A stretch of DNA of 64,000 nt from Aquila chrysaetos chrysaetos (lineage: Eukaryota > Chordata > Aves > Accipitriformes > Accipitridae): contig NC_044005.1 in NCBI RefSeq assembly GCF_900496995.4, positions 32,427,363 through 32,491,362 of the forward strand, in the 5' to 3' direction. Of this stretch, positions 23,502 to 33,090 are shown in pieces (position 1 is the stretch's first letter; each line of letters starts with the position of its first letter). Made by a program: the position numbers and the translations under genes. Under the pieces are notes generated by a model, which was given only the letters and a program-made list of their open reading frames with translations, was not told the DNA's origin and did not search any database.

Positions 23502-24890
23502 TTAATGTATTAAAGGGTTTGAAGAAGACCCCTGATTTTGATGTGTGAAATAATCAGAAAGTCCTCCGGAAAGTCCCGTTGTGAAACTTGGCAAAGAAGG
23601 TCTTAAGGACTCACAGGGGAGAGTGGAGGGCGCCTGTGGCGACGTGGAGGAGGAGGCTGCCCTGGCCGTCATTGAAGTGCTGCTCTGAGAAGTCATTGAA
23701 GGGTGAGGAACATGGGGGAAAAAGTAACTCGTCTGTCCTGCTAGGAGGTTTACGGAGCAGGGGTTTAGGGAATAGGTGCCGGAGCAGGGAACTGACAAGC
23801 CACACGGCACTGAGGCGGCCAGAGCTGCTGCTGTGAGGTGATGAGTGGCGTAAGGTATCTCTCCATTGACTAGTCTATCAACACTTAACCCATTAGACGT
23901 GGAAAAGGAGTGGTTGTTTCCCAAGGAGTTTTGAGTCAACACTGAGCTGTAGGGCATGGGGTGGCTGGGGTAGGCGGACGTGGTCCCGTTGTAACTCAAA
24001 GTGCTGCTGGCCCGGGGGTGGTGCAGGGAGAGGAAGGGGGACATAGGCCAGTACAAGGATCCTGCCCTATCCATGAACGTCAGTCCGGTGGAGGTGAGCC
24101 GGGCGCCCCGCTTGAAGGCCAGCTTGGCCCGCGAGGTGGTGGAGCGCCGGCGGAGCTTGCCGGTGGTGCCCCCGATGAAGACGTCGTCGCTGGAGGGGTC
24201 CAGCATCCAGTAGTTCCCTTTGCCCGGGTCGTCGTAGTGGCGGGGCACCTTGACGAAGCACTTATTGAGGGAGAGGTTGTGGCGGATGGAGTTCTGCCAG
24301 CCCTGCTTGTTCTCCCGGTAGTAGGGGAAGTTCTTCATGATGAACTCGTAGATGCCGTTGAGCGTGAGGCGCTTCTCGGGGCTCTGCCGGATGGCCATCA
24401 TGATGAGCGCGTTGTAGCTGAACGGCGGCTTCTCGTACTTGCCGTTCTTCTTCTCCCCCTCCTTCCCGCTCTCCCCGTCCTTGGCCCCCTCCGCCGCCCC
24501 CTTCTTCTCCTCCGCCGCCTTCTCCTTCTCCTCCAGCTCCGCCGCCGCCGCCGCCGCCGCGCCCGCGTCGCCTTTGCCCGCCAGCATGTCCGCCTTGGCC
24601 ACCTCCAGGGCGCCGGAGGCGGCGGCGGCGGCGGCGGGGGGCGGCAGGAGGAGCTGGCCCTTCTCCTCGTCCTCCTCCTCGGCCGCGGCGGCTCGCTGGG
24701 GCTGCTGCTGCGGCGGCGGGTGGTGGTGGTGGTGGTGGTGGTGGTGGTGGTGGTGGGGGTGGTGGCTGTTGTGGTGGCTGTGGCTGCTGTGGTTGTTGTC
24801 GCTCTGGACGGCTTCGGGCACCAGGCTGTTTATGCTAAAGGAGGATTTCGGCAGCATTTTCACTTCCTTCCTATCTCCCATGTCCAACAT
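23502..24890 (-). CDS. FOXG1: Forkhead box protein G1 (brain factor 1), complete single-exon CDS
   Basis: Winged-helix transcription factor, 462 codons. In known vertebrates it is a nuclear repressor that patterns the telencephalon, keeps progenitors dividing and recruits Groucho/TLE. Seen here: N-terminus [10 protein letters not shown]; a His run at residues 46-57 followed by Pro/Gln; Ala runs at 86-91 and 111-117; an acidic/Lys-rich linker at about 118-153; the forkhead domain at about 154-248 (24147-24431) with recognition helix [10 protein letters not shown] at 200-209 and a basic wing end RRR at 247-249; the TLE-binding type motif YWPMSPF at 280-286; and a Ser/Thr/Pro-rich C-terminus ending NPLIH. 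The start is the ATG at 24888-24890. A frame extended to 24893 would begin with GTG, and a stop codon (24897-24899) lies two codons further upstream. The human protein is 489 residues (recalled); the difference lies in the repetitive N-terminus. No frameshift, intron or missing DNA-contact residue is visible. Identification is very secure. Confidence 0.98.
   Translation of the reverse strand: MLDMGDRKEVKMLPKSSFSINSLVPEAVQSDNNHSSHSHHNSHHPHHHHHHHHHHHHPPPQQQPQRAAAAEEEDEEKGQLLLPPPAAAAAASGALEVAKADMLAGKGDAGAAAAAAAELEEKEKAAEEKKGAAEGAKDGESGKEGEKKNGKYEKPPFSYNALIMMAIRQSPEKRLTLNGIYEFIMKNFPYYRENKQGWQNSIRHNLSLNKCFVKVPRHYDDPGKGNYWMLDPSSDDVFIGGTTGKLRRRSTTSRAKLAFKRGARLTSTGLTFMDRAGSLYWPMSPFLSLHHPRASSTLSYNGTTSAYPSHPMPYSSVLTQNSLGNNHSFSTSNGLSVDRLVNGEIPYATHHLTAAALAASVPCGLSVPCSGTYSLNPCSVNLLAGQTSYFFPHVPHPSMTSQSSTSMTARAASSSTSPQAPSTLPCESLRPSLPSFTTGLSGGLSDYFTHQNQGSSSNPLIH
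24720..24755 (-). repeat. FOXG1: Pure (CAC)12 polyhistidine-coding tract in FOXG1
   Basis: Twelve uninterrupted CAC codons (GTG on the plus strand) encode His 46-57. The next codons outward are Pro and then His-His. Polyhistidine is a known FOXG1 feature. The lack of any CAT codon makes it a pure microsatellite prone to length change. Confidence 0.95.
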
Positions 24891-25068
24891 CACACACTAG
24901 TCTGAGGGGGAAAGTTGCAGCGGCCGAGGGAGCAGCGCGCGGGGCGGCGGCGGCCGAGGAGGCGGCGGCGGCGGCGGCCGAGGCGGCGGCGGCGGCACCA
25001 CCGGCGGCGGCGGCGGCGGCGGCGGCGGCAGCGCAGTTGGACCGCAGTCTCAAGCGCTGGCAAGTCAT
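24871..25068 (-). CDS. Upstream ORF overlapping the FOXG1 start (65 codons, Ala-rich)
   Basis: An ATG at 25066-25068 opens a frame through the triplet repeat, giving long alanine runs, and it stops with TAG at 24871-24873. The stop is 20 bases past the first base of the FOXG1 ATG, in another frame. Ribosomes using this ATG would miss the FOXG1 start. Its context is weak (T at -3, A at +4), so leaky scanning is expected. It resembles no known protein and is best viewed as a translational control element, if it is translated at all. It lies inside the inferred FOXG1 leader. Confidence 0.45.
   Translation of the reverse strand: MTCQRLRLRSNCAAAAAAAAAAGGAAAAASAAAAAASSAAAAPRAAPSAAATFPLRLVCDVGHGR
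24944..25029 (-). repeat. GGC/GCC triplet repeat tract in FOXG1 leader
   Basis: Interrupted GGC trinucleotide array on the plus strand (GCC in the transcript), broken by cgaggag and caccacc type interruptions. It encodes the alanine runs of the overlapping uORF. Such tracts are length-variable and form stable RNA structure. Confidence 0.9.
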
Positions 25069-25158
25069 GTAGCAAGGACAGGAACCGCCGGGGAGGGAAA
25101 AAAATAATAGTAATAATAATCACCAATCAGATAAAATCAAACCGAGTCAGAGCGGAGG

Positions 25159-25271
25159 AAAAAAAAAAAAGGAGAAAAAAAGGGAAAAAAAACCCTCTGA
25201 AAACCCAACAACAACCAAAAAAAAAAAAAAAAACCAACACACAAACACACACAAAAAAAAAAAAAAAAAAA
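25159..25271 (-). repeat. A-rich (T-rich in transcript) low-complexity tract in FOXG1 leader
   Basis: Several A runs on the plus strand (A12 at 25159-25170, longer runs at about 25217-25233 and 25253-25271) separated by AC-rich spacers. In the transcript this is a series of long U tracts inside the presumed 5'UTR. Confidence 0.85.
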
Positions 25272-25272
25272 G

Positions 25273-25281
25273 CTACTTCAT
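25273..25281 (-). CDS. Minimal upstream ORF (Met-Lys-stop) in FOXG1 leader
   Basis: Transcript-sense ATG AAG TAG, preceded by CACC (A at -3), a strong initiation context. If the transcript starts upstream of 25281, this two-codon uORF is the first ATG met by scanning ribosomes. A role in limiting or tuning FOXG1 translation is inference. Confidence 0.4.
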   Translation of the reverse strand: MK

Positions 25282-25419
25282 GGTGCCTGGTTCCCCCGGC
25301 AAGGCAGAGCAGGGGGGAGGAAGGAGCAGCCGCAGCCGCGGGTCGGCGAGGAGCGAGCGGAGACGGGCTATACAGACCGCCCTGGCCGCAATTAATTTCA
25401 GAGCTGCAGACACGCACCG

Positions 25420-25520
25420 GGGCTGTAAAAAATTTTTTGGTTTAACCTTTCCCACCGGCCGCCCAATCAGGGACGGCGGCGTGCCGGCGCGTCTGCCCGC
25501 CCGCCGGCCAATGGCGGCCC
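25420..25520 (-). promoter_or_regulatory. FOXG1: Probable FOXG1 core promoter with two CCAAT boxes
   Basis: Two CCAAT motifs on the plus strand at 25463-25467 and 25508-25512, 45 bases apart (ATTGG in the transcript direction), form an NF-Y type pair. Just downstream in transcript direction lies an AT-rich block (about 25424-25445) in otherwise GC-rich DNA, a possible TATA-like element. The distance to the start codon fits known FOXG1 leaders. The exact start site is unknown. Confidence 0.5.
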
Positions 25521-27065
25521 GCCGCTCCGCCTCTCCCCGCGCCCGCCCGCCGCCGGCCCGCCCCCCGCCGCCGCCGCCGCCGCGGCGGCGGCTCCCGCGG
25601 CGCAGGGATACCGGCGCAGGGGCGCATCACCGCGGCGGTTTGCGCGCCCCCCCCCCCCCCGTGCCCCCCCGACCGTCGCTCCAAGCACAAATCCCCTCAC
25701 GCCAAACAAACGGCGCCCGTCCCACGGCTGCGGGCCCGGCCGGTTTTCCTACTTCCTAGTTTCTCCGGTGGACTAAAGTTGCCCCGTCCCTCTTTGCCCC
25801 CTCCTCTGGCGGCGAAGGAGGCGGGGTGGGAGGCCGGGTGGGTGAGGAGGCCGCGGCGCACCGGCGGCGGAGGTACTACTTTGCGGATCCCGCCGAAGTC
25901 ACTCGGGGAGTTTGTTTTTTCTAGGCCCCGGTGTCGGTTATTTATTATTTTACCGAGAGAGAGAAAAAAAAATAATCAGCTGGAGGGGACGCAGACGGCG
26001 CGGCGGGCCTCGGGCCGCCACGGGGCCGGGGTCCGGCAGCGGCCGGGGGCCGGGCGGGCCGAAGGCCGCCCGCCGCCCGCGGCCTGCCGGGGAAGACGGT
26101 CTCCGCCGGCCCGCTCGGTCCGTGCCTGCCACGCTCCGGAATGTGAGTCGGGAAGGCACGGAAACGAGCAAACCCTCTCCTCCCCTCCTCTCCGCTCCCT
26201 CTCTGCGTCTGGGGCGGCCGGGCGCGGCGCCAGGCCGGCGGCGGAGCCGGGCTCGGCGCTTCCCTGCCCGCCGCTCCCTCCCCGGCCCCGGCGCAGCTCC
26301 CTCCCCGCTCGCCCGCGGCTTCCCCGGCGGGGCCGCCGGAGCGAGGCGGGGGGCGCCGGGGGTCCTTCCGTGTCCTCCTCTGCGCTGCCGGGTGGCTGCA
26401 GCCAGAAGGGCGCAGGCCGCGTGTCAGGTGTAAAAAATAAATGCTACTACTACTACTAATATCAACAACCCGTGAAATAGATATCTTGCGATTTCTTGCC
26501 GCCCCCCAGCCCGGCCCGGCCCGGCTCGGCCCGGCTCGGCCCGCGGTGTCTGGCCACGGGGTTTCGGTTCGGCAGCCTTGCAGGGGGAGGGCGGGGGGCA
26601 GCGGCCGGGGTGCTCCCAGGGCGGCTGAAAGGCCCCGGTACCGCCAGACGCCCTCGGAGTACCGGCCGTGGTGGAGACTGGGGCTCAGGGCTGCGGTTTC
26701 CCGGGACCGGGGTGTCAGTCGTCCGCATCGCAGCGTTTCTTACTGCCAGCGTGGGGGGGGGGGAAGCGACCCTGAAACAAAGCGAAATAAATCGCACAGC
26801 TTCCTCACTGGGGAAGTAGAAGGGGAAATGTAACGGGTAGAGAGCGTGGTGATCGCCTTCCAGCCGAAGCTGTAGGCAAAGGCAACGTACAGCGCCGCGT
26901 TAAAGCTGCCTAAAGTTTGCGTTTGTGCTGTAGAAAAAGAACGTTCCGTAGACAGAATACGTGCAGCTCAACCCCACCTAAAACAATTTATCCCGGGGAA
27001 ATTCAGGTCAAAGCTCAGTGCAGCAAACGTGGTTGTCTGTAGATGTGCGTTTTATATATGTGTTT

Positions 27066-27070
<5 letters not shown>

Positions 27071-27110
<40 letters not shown>

Positions 27111-27131
27111 AGGGAGGGAGGGAGGGAGGGA
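27071..27131. repeat. Compound microsatellite (TG)17 and (AGGG)5
   Basis: Alternating TG at 27071-27105, a short spacer, then AGGG tetramers from 27111. Confidence 0.95.
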
Positions 27132-27899
27132 GAGCGAGTGAGTGTGAGAAAGAGAGAGTAAATAACGAGAACAATTACAATGGACCGGTAATAAACAATT
27201 GCAATTGCGAATGGCATGAACTCTGCGCATTGGATTAACCTCGAATGACCTTACCACGATTGTATTTATTTATCCAATTTCATAACAGGTTGCTACTAAC
27301 AAAAAAAGAGATAAAAGTCAATGATCAACCACGCTTATTTTTTACACTTTTTTTTTTTTAGAAATGCGGTTCAAAAAAAAATCATGTCAATTTGTAATTA
27401 TTTCATTGCTCAACACTGAAGTCAATGTATGGGAATTCTCAAGGAAGAGTGCGATGTGGAGGATATGACTTGGCTCTACCATGGCAAGGGGTAAGAGGAA
27501 AGGTAAGATTCCTGCATATTATTATGATTATGATGATCATTAACTACTATGTGTCTTTATGGTGCAGTAGGATCCCATAAGGGTGGCTGGGCCCAGTGCA
27601 TTTTCCTACTCGGTCTAGCATGTAATGATTCGGTGTAACCGGATTCTTGAGAAAGGACAGGTTACGTAAACATTTACTGATGTGGAGTAACTATACTATT
27701 TGTACTCTGATATGCAGGAAGGAAAGTGTTGATTAACACAGAAGAAAAAAAAGCGAAATTAGCTGATTGCATGCTCATAAGTGCAAGCTGTCATTGAACT
27801 GCTTTTAAAATAGACACAGCTGGGTGTTTGTGTTGAAAAATTTCTTGTGTTTTTGCTAATACTGAAATAAGCATGATTTTGTATACCAAACATTTTCAG

Positions 27900-28230
27900 A
27901 TCATTAAAATTTGTAATCTGTGCTGGTTTTAAACACAAAGAAAAGAAACAGATTCATTTCGCTGTAAAATTTGCTGATATTATATTAACTCAATCAGGTC
28001 TGTACAAATGGTGTATTGTGCCTTATCAAATCTCTTTGATCCATTTAATACACAAAGTGCCAAACGTGTGTATTGTTTGTTAACATTGAACGTTTTATTC
28101 AAATCCCAGCTCTGCAGCGAACTGGAGGAGTTCTCGTTTAATGTAACACTGACATTGCCTGTTGAAATTTTAATGCCTTGAGGTGTTTCTTAGGTCAAAG
28201 CTGAGTTTACTTTGCGTTGTGATCAGGGAT
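27900..28230. promoter_or_regulatory. Candidate enhancer with TCF/LEF and forkhead-like motifs
   Basis: Unique sequence about 3 kb upstream of the FOXG1 start. It includes CTTTGATC (TCF/LEF-like), TGTTTGTTAACA (forkhead-like) and several TAAT cores. A forkhead-like motif could allow autoregulation. This is inference from motifs only. Confidence 0.3.
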
Positions 28231-30039
28231 GAAAATGTAGCAGGGAAGAAAATAAACATTTTATCGTTTTGCATTTCTGAGCAAAGGGCTAACACCGAAA
28301 GAAGCACGCTTTTAAAACGTTTGATGATCTAGATTTAACATTCAGTCATTTGTCACGGGTGCAGAATAAAGCTCTGTGCACAAACTTAGGATTTATATTA
28401 TATTTTTTTTTAATGCCGTGGATATACAGTTCTACCAAAAAAGGAAATGTTGCGTCCAATATGTAGTACATATCTTTCTAAGCCTATGAAGATTAATTCC
28501 CTGTTTACAGGACAGAAAAGGATATGTAAGAGAAGCCACGTCAATTATTATTTCTGCTGGACCTTAACTTTCGAGTCCCTCTGGTTTTTTTTCTTCTGCA
28601 GAAAATTCCTCGTTTATAAAACTAGAGATACTTACTTTGGAAATGCAGGAGTCTTGCTCCAACGCAAATTATTCCCTGAGCTCTGCCCTGGCCACGACTC
28701 CCATTCACTTCAGCGGGAGCTTTGTGCGTTGCAGCACTGCATGAGCGGCCGATTTGACCCCTCAGCTCTGGCTAAACTCCAATTCCTGTAAGAAGGTCCC
28801 TCATGGCAGCATTTTCTAACGGGGAAGTTTTGGTGGGGTGTCTGGAGAAGATGCACGCTTGTGCGTGGAACTGAAGCGCACGGCCCCAACCCTGCGATAC
28901 ACGGGTGGGTGTGCAGGGGGGGCCCAGCTCTCCGCAGAGCGTGGATGCTCCCTCACCTGCACGCTCGCCTGTGTTGTGGACCTGCCGCACTGAGCGGTGG
29001 GGATGGGCTGAGAGTGTCCAACTCCGGGGTCAGCGTGGGGGTGGATAGCTGAGCTGAAACGTCCTGGCTGAAGTGCCATTCAACCGCGATCTCGGTGCAG
29101 TTCTGGGGTATAACTCGTAGGGATAGTGTTTCAACTGCACACTTTTCTCCCTCATATGTATGTATGTATTTATTTATTTATTTTAATTAAAGGACAAACA
29201 GACCGTCTCCACCGTAAGCTCAATGGATATAGCGTACCCCTTGCCACCCCCCCCGGCTCCAGCCTTCAATCCCCCTTCACACGGGTCTAGCGGCTCTGTA
29301 CTCTCAGGCTCTTTCAAGGGGTTAAGCTGCTAAAATGTACTGACAGCTTAAGAAATGAATGAGGGTTTTTTCAGCCATGAAGAAAGGGTATTTAATAACC
29401 ACGCTTCGATGGCATCATGCTTCCATGAAACGAGTCGGGACACTTTGGTTTAACAATCAGTAATATCACATTCGGTACAGCAAATGCCTGGATGTACGCA
29501 TATATAATTCTGTTCCCCCTTGACTCTAAGCTTGCCTTATTTATTCCAGGTTACCTGGGCAATTAAGGTAAGGGCTGCTCAGCAGACACTGATAGCCTGC
29601 TGCTAAGGCATGGCGAATGGGGACGGATCGGTGCGCTAACAAAGAGAAAGAGGTAGTCAAACATTTTGAAGAGGGGTGAATGGGACTGAAGGTGGATGGA
29701 TGAATAGAGGCAAAGAGGGAGAGGAAGAAGTATTCAACGGTCCACCCTTCTATCCGCATTTGTAGATTTAAGTTTAGGTGTCCGTCTCTAGCCAACTTCC
29801 AGTTAATCCTCAACAGCTGGTAGTGGTGCTAACGTTTAGTGATTAGAAGTTAGTCTATTTAGCATGCTGTATCCTTCTTCCATGGGTTTTGGTTACAGGT
29901 TATACGATTAGGATTGCGAGAACAGTAGTGAACTAAACTTCCCAGTAAGAGGTCTTCACACCAGGGAAGTGTTACTTTGCTGCAGCAGCCCTGCCTCGTC
30001 AGTCATTAGGAAGCTGCAGGTTGTCAGAGGCTTCTCTTG

Positions 30040-30076
30040 CGCGCACACACGCGCAGACACACACACGCACACACAC
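30040..30076. repeat. CA/CGCA-rich simple repeat
   Basis: Imperfect alternating CA with CGCA and CAGACA interruptions. Confidence 0.85.
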
Positions 30077-31638
30077 AAAACCACAGCACTAAAACTAAAT
30101 TAAGAAGCCGATGATTAAGACAAGCGTCTACGAGGCCTGTCATTTCAGCATCCTTCCATCATAACATTGTGGCACCGAGAAATTTGCTTGAAAACCCCGG
30201 AAAAAATGTCTATGGGAGAGCCTCCTGTTTGAGATAGCATAAATGTTAACTTCAAATATAGACTGGGAACTGCCTCGGATGCAAGATAGTATTCCGCAGA
30301 GGAAAGGAGCACTGCAGAGACCTTTGGGCTACCCGTGCACTCCCGAAACTCTGGTAAGTATCTCTCCCTTCTGTTGCAGCAGGTACGCAGGCACTGTGTG
30401 ACTGGAACTGGACCGGGTTTGAAATCCGCAGCTATGTTCCCTTCGGAGACTTCGGGGAACTCCCCCTAAAGATAGATCTGTAATGAAAAGTCCCTACTGG
30501 ATGACTAATGGTTATTGGCACTCAGTGCCCCTTTAAGGAGAGCAGCACATATTGTGCCGAAGACCTTGCAAGCACCCTTTAAATACAAACATTTTAAGTC
30601 CCCCTCCCATGCATCCCCACCCCTGTTGTTTTCGGGCTAGTTGTGTTGTATCTCCTCTTCCCCCCTCCTTTAAGCTCCCTAGTCTTCCCTCCCCCCACCC
30701 CCATTCAGAACTAATTGCTCAGTTGCTTAAATGTTTCGAGAAGCGCTAAATTTCTCCATCCGATGATCTTTTGAGAAGCTGCACTGTACCATAAAGAACA
30801 GCCAGCGGGGCACTGTATACCTTTGAGAAGCCTGCGCAGCCAGGGGAGAGGTAGCGTTAAAACAATGACATTAACCAGCTCGGTGCAAGGCGTTCCCCCC
30901 CCGTGGAACTTTAGGAAGTTTCTTGGAGGGGCAGAGGTTGGACGGAGAACGTGGAAGTGGTAAACAATGGCTGTAGGGGCCAGAAAGCTTTGCTGGTGTC
31001 GTAAGCGTAAGACAAGATAGAAGAGTGACAGAAAGAGATCCGAGTAAACATTGGAGTATACATTTCCCACGCCGGCTACGCTGGGTGGAGAGGTCTGAAT
31101 TAAATCGCCTTAATTAAAAGCTAAAGATTTTATTTATTTATTCCTGTAGCTGTAGAGCACCATCCACAGAAAGCCTAGCTAGAGAGTGCCGAGCATCCGC
31201 TAGATTTGGTGTGTTCAGCTGCCACTGCCAGAATTTTTCAGAACAGAATATTTTTACACCCGCTGCCAACTTTAACGTTAAGACGTGCGTTTTTTTAGAT
31301 CCTAAATGTCGCTATTATATGCCAGCGTGCAAAAGAGGGCCGTCACACCTGCCTAGGTAATACGCGTCCCTGTGTAACAAAAGCTCTCCCTAATTGAGGA
31401 ATCAAACCGAAAATTAAAATATCCCGGGTAAGAATTATCCACGGAGTTATGCAGACGACGATAACAAAATGCAGGGGGGAAATCGACAAGTTAAAAACCT
31501 CGAGGTTTAAATACATCATTTTATTTTCTTCTGTGTTTACTGTTAAAACATTCTTGGCCAACACAGTGCTTTTGCCGGAGTTATCAGATTGAATTAAAGA
31601 ATCGGGGAATAAAATACAGGGAAAGAGAAAGACCTGGA

Positions 31639-31658
31639 GGGGGGGGGGGGGGGGGGGG
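31639..31658. repeat. Poly(G) tract G20
   Basis: Twenty consecutive G, shortly before the next CpG island. Confidence 0.9.
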
Positions 31659-31834
31659 AAATGTGCTTGAAGAGACTTCTAGCTGTTCTTTGACTCCTAA
31701 GAAACTGTTGCTGGAATATTTTCATGGTGGTGTTCTAAAGCTCTTTAGCCTCTTATAAACGTAATCTTTGGCAAACGACACATGTATCTGGGTTTGCAGT
31801 TTTTCGGTAACTCGAGAGAAAAGACGCTGCCCCC

Positions 31835-32360
31835 TCCCCGGCCTCCTCCCCCTCCCCCAGCACAAGGACAGGCACCGTCTCTCTCCCAGTGCTGTTTCAC
31901 CCCAGCGCTCCGCAAAAGGCAGCCGGGGGGCGCCGGCCCCCGGGGGTGCCCGCCCGTCCTACCTGGCCGCGCCGCGCCCGCCGCTGCCCGCTGGGCGCCA
32001 CTCCGCCCCGCCGCAGCCCTCGCACCGCGCCGCGCCTCCGCCGCCGCGCCCCTCGGCTCGGCGGAACCTCGGGCTCGGCGAGACCGGCTGCGGATCCGAT
32101 TTTTAGGGCCTACAAAAGCGCAACATCCTCCCCTACCCCCCCCCCCCCCCGCCGCCCCGGGGCCCCCTCGTAACCATAGCAAAATGCCCGGCGTAGCACA
32201 AAAGCCATAAACAGCTGTACACCCCTCCAGGAGAAGGCGTTTGGCGAGCCTCGGAGCAAAGGCGATTTTAGCTTTCTCCGTGCCCGGGGCTCGGGCGGGA
32301 GGAGGAGGTGCCGGTGCTCGTTCCGGCCGCCGCACGGTAGCGGTGGGAGCCGCACTTTGC
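31835..32360. other. CpG island 6
   Basis: CpG-dense island about 7 kb upstream of FOXG1, with C15 at 32136-32150. Frames of up to 216 codons on both strands are low-complexity and compositional. No gene is recognised. Confidence 0.75.
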
Positions 32361-33029
32361 GGGCGTCGGGATGACAGGGCTTGCTCTAGCTCCAAGGAGG
32401 CTACCCGGGAAGCAGACCGTGCTCGCTCCTGGGTCTCCTCGCATGAGTAGGGCTCGCAGGAGTTGCCCCTTTATGTAGCTTGTTCCGAACACTTTTTGTA
32501 TCGGGCAGGGTGGTCTCCATGTTTTCTTTCTTTCTTTCTTTAGCGGAGGGAGGGGGGAGTGATGGTAAGGGGCTTGTTGGATGATTATAACCGCTACCAC
32601 TTATAAATAAGTTTCTTGGGGAAGGGCTGATATCGTACCCTTGATATCAGTGGGTGTGTTCATGTATTATTTTAATATGATATGTCTTTTATTCAGAGCT
32701 TGTTTTCCTCCTCCCTCCCTCCCCAGCCCACCCCCCACCCCCCCCGCTTTGTTTCTGGAATTTGTTTCGCTTTTAAAGCACCAGCACAAACAAACAAACA
32801 CACAAAAATGACTGGCAACAAGTTAAATCCCATTTGTGTCCCTCCCACCGAGCACGGACGGTGCCTCGCTAAAGCCTGGGGTTTGTAGTTTTGCCTCGAC
32901 AATAATTTGACCGAGAAAGAGAAGCGACTGCAGACAGACTTCCCGTGCACTGACAATGCGGAGAGGAAAAACGGTGAAAGAAAGAGTTCTCCCGGGATGC
33001 ATCTCCTTTGTGTGTTTTCTCCTCTCCAT

Positions 33030-33059
33030 CTTTTAGATGGGGCTCTCGCCATCTAAAAG
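33030..33059. repeat. Perfect inverted repeat (11-bp stem, 8-nt loop)
   Basis: CTTTTAGATGG at 33030-33040 pairs with CCATCTAAAAG at 33049-33059 around an 8-base loop. Too short for a typical microRNA precursor. Confidence 0.9.
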
Positions 33060-33072
33060 CCCTAGGCTTTTA

Positions 33073-33090
33073 CACACACACACACACACA
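33073..33090. repeat. (CA)9 microsatellite
   Basis: Nine perfect CA units, 13 bases after the inverted repeat. Confidence 0.95.

Larger units (their letters stand above)
24891..25420 (-). other. FOXG1: FOXG1 5' leader (approximate)
   Basis: Sequence between the start codon and the inferred promoter, roughly 0.5 kb, similar in size to known FOXG1 leaders. In transcript order it has a GC-rich part, a T-rich part (25159-25271), an AT-rich spacer, a GGC/GCC triplet tract (24944-25029) and a short unique segment before the ATG. Two ATGs precede the FOXG1 ATG (25281 and 25068). The 5' limit is not fixed because the transcription start cannot be read directly. Confidence 0.6.
23950..26770. other. 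CpG island spanning FOXG1 coding region and promoter
   Basis: Continuous CpG-dense, GC-rich DNA from mid-coding region through the 5' leader and about 1.3 kb upstream, with A-rich interruptions. It includes C14 at 25647-25660 and G11 at 26753-26763. The upstream part (25520-26770) contains many long open frames on both strands caused by GC content only, and I see no gene in it. A divergent non-coding transcript is possible but cannot be shown. Confidence 0.85.
26771..31834. other. Non-coding interval upstream of FOXG1
   Basis: No gene supported. It contains a TG/GGGA compound microsatellite (27071-27131), a motif-rich candidate enhancer (27900-28230), a CA/CGCA-rich repeat (30040-30076), pyrimidine-rich sequence at 30600-30710 and G20 (31639-31658). 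The remainder is unique AT-rich sequence. Confidence 0.6.

Noticed and set aside
23502-24890. Possibility that this is a transduced viral copy (the v-qin oncogene is a FOXG1 relative) or a retrocopy
   Set aside because: The gene has its normal start, UTR, poly(A) signal and CpG-island promoter, no adjacent retroviral genes, no genomic poly(A) tail or target duplication; single-exon coding is normal for FOXG1.
23961-24905. Open frame of 314 codons on the plus strand opposite FOXG1
   Set aside because: Exact antisense shadow of the FOXG1 coding region; Val/Leu/Arg runs mirror the His, Ala and Glu codons.
24890-25126. 78-codon Arg-rich frame ending in TGA overlapping the FOXG1 ATG
   Set aside because: It begins with TTG and has no ATG, so initiation is unlikely; it is a frame of the GGC repeat.
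33030-33059. Hairpin as a microRNA precursor
   Set aside because: An 11-bp stem is too short for a Drosha/Dicer substrate and no extended pairing is seen outside it.
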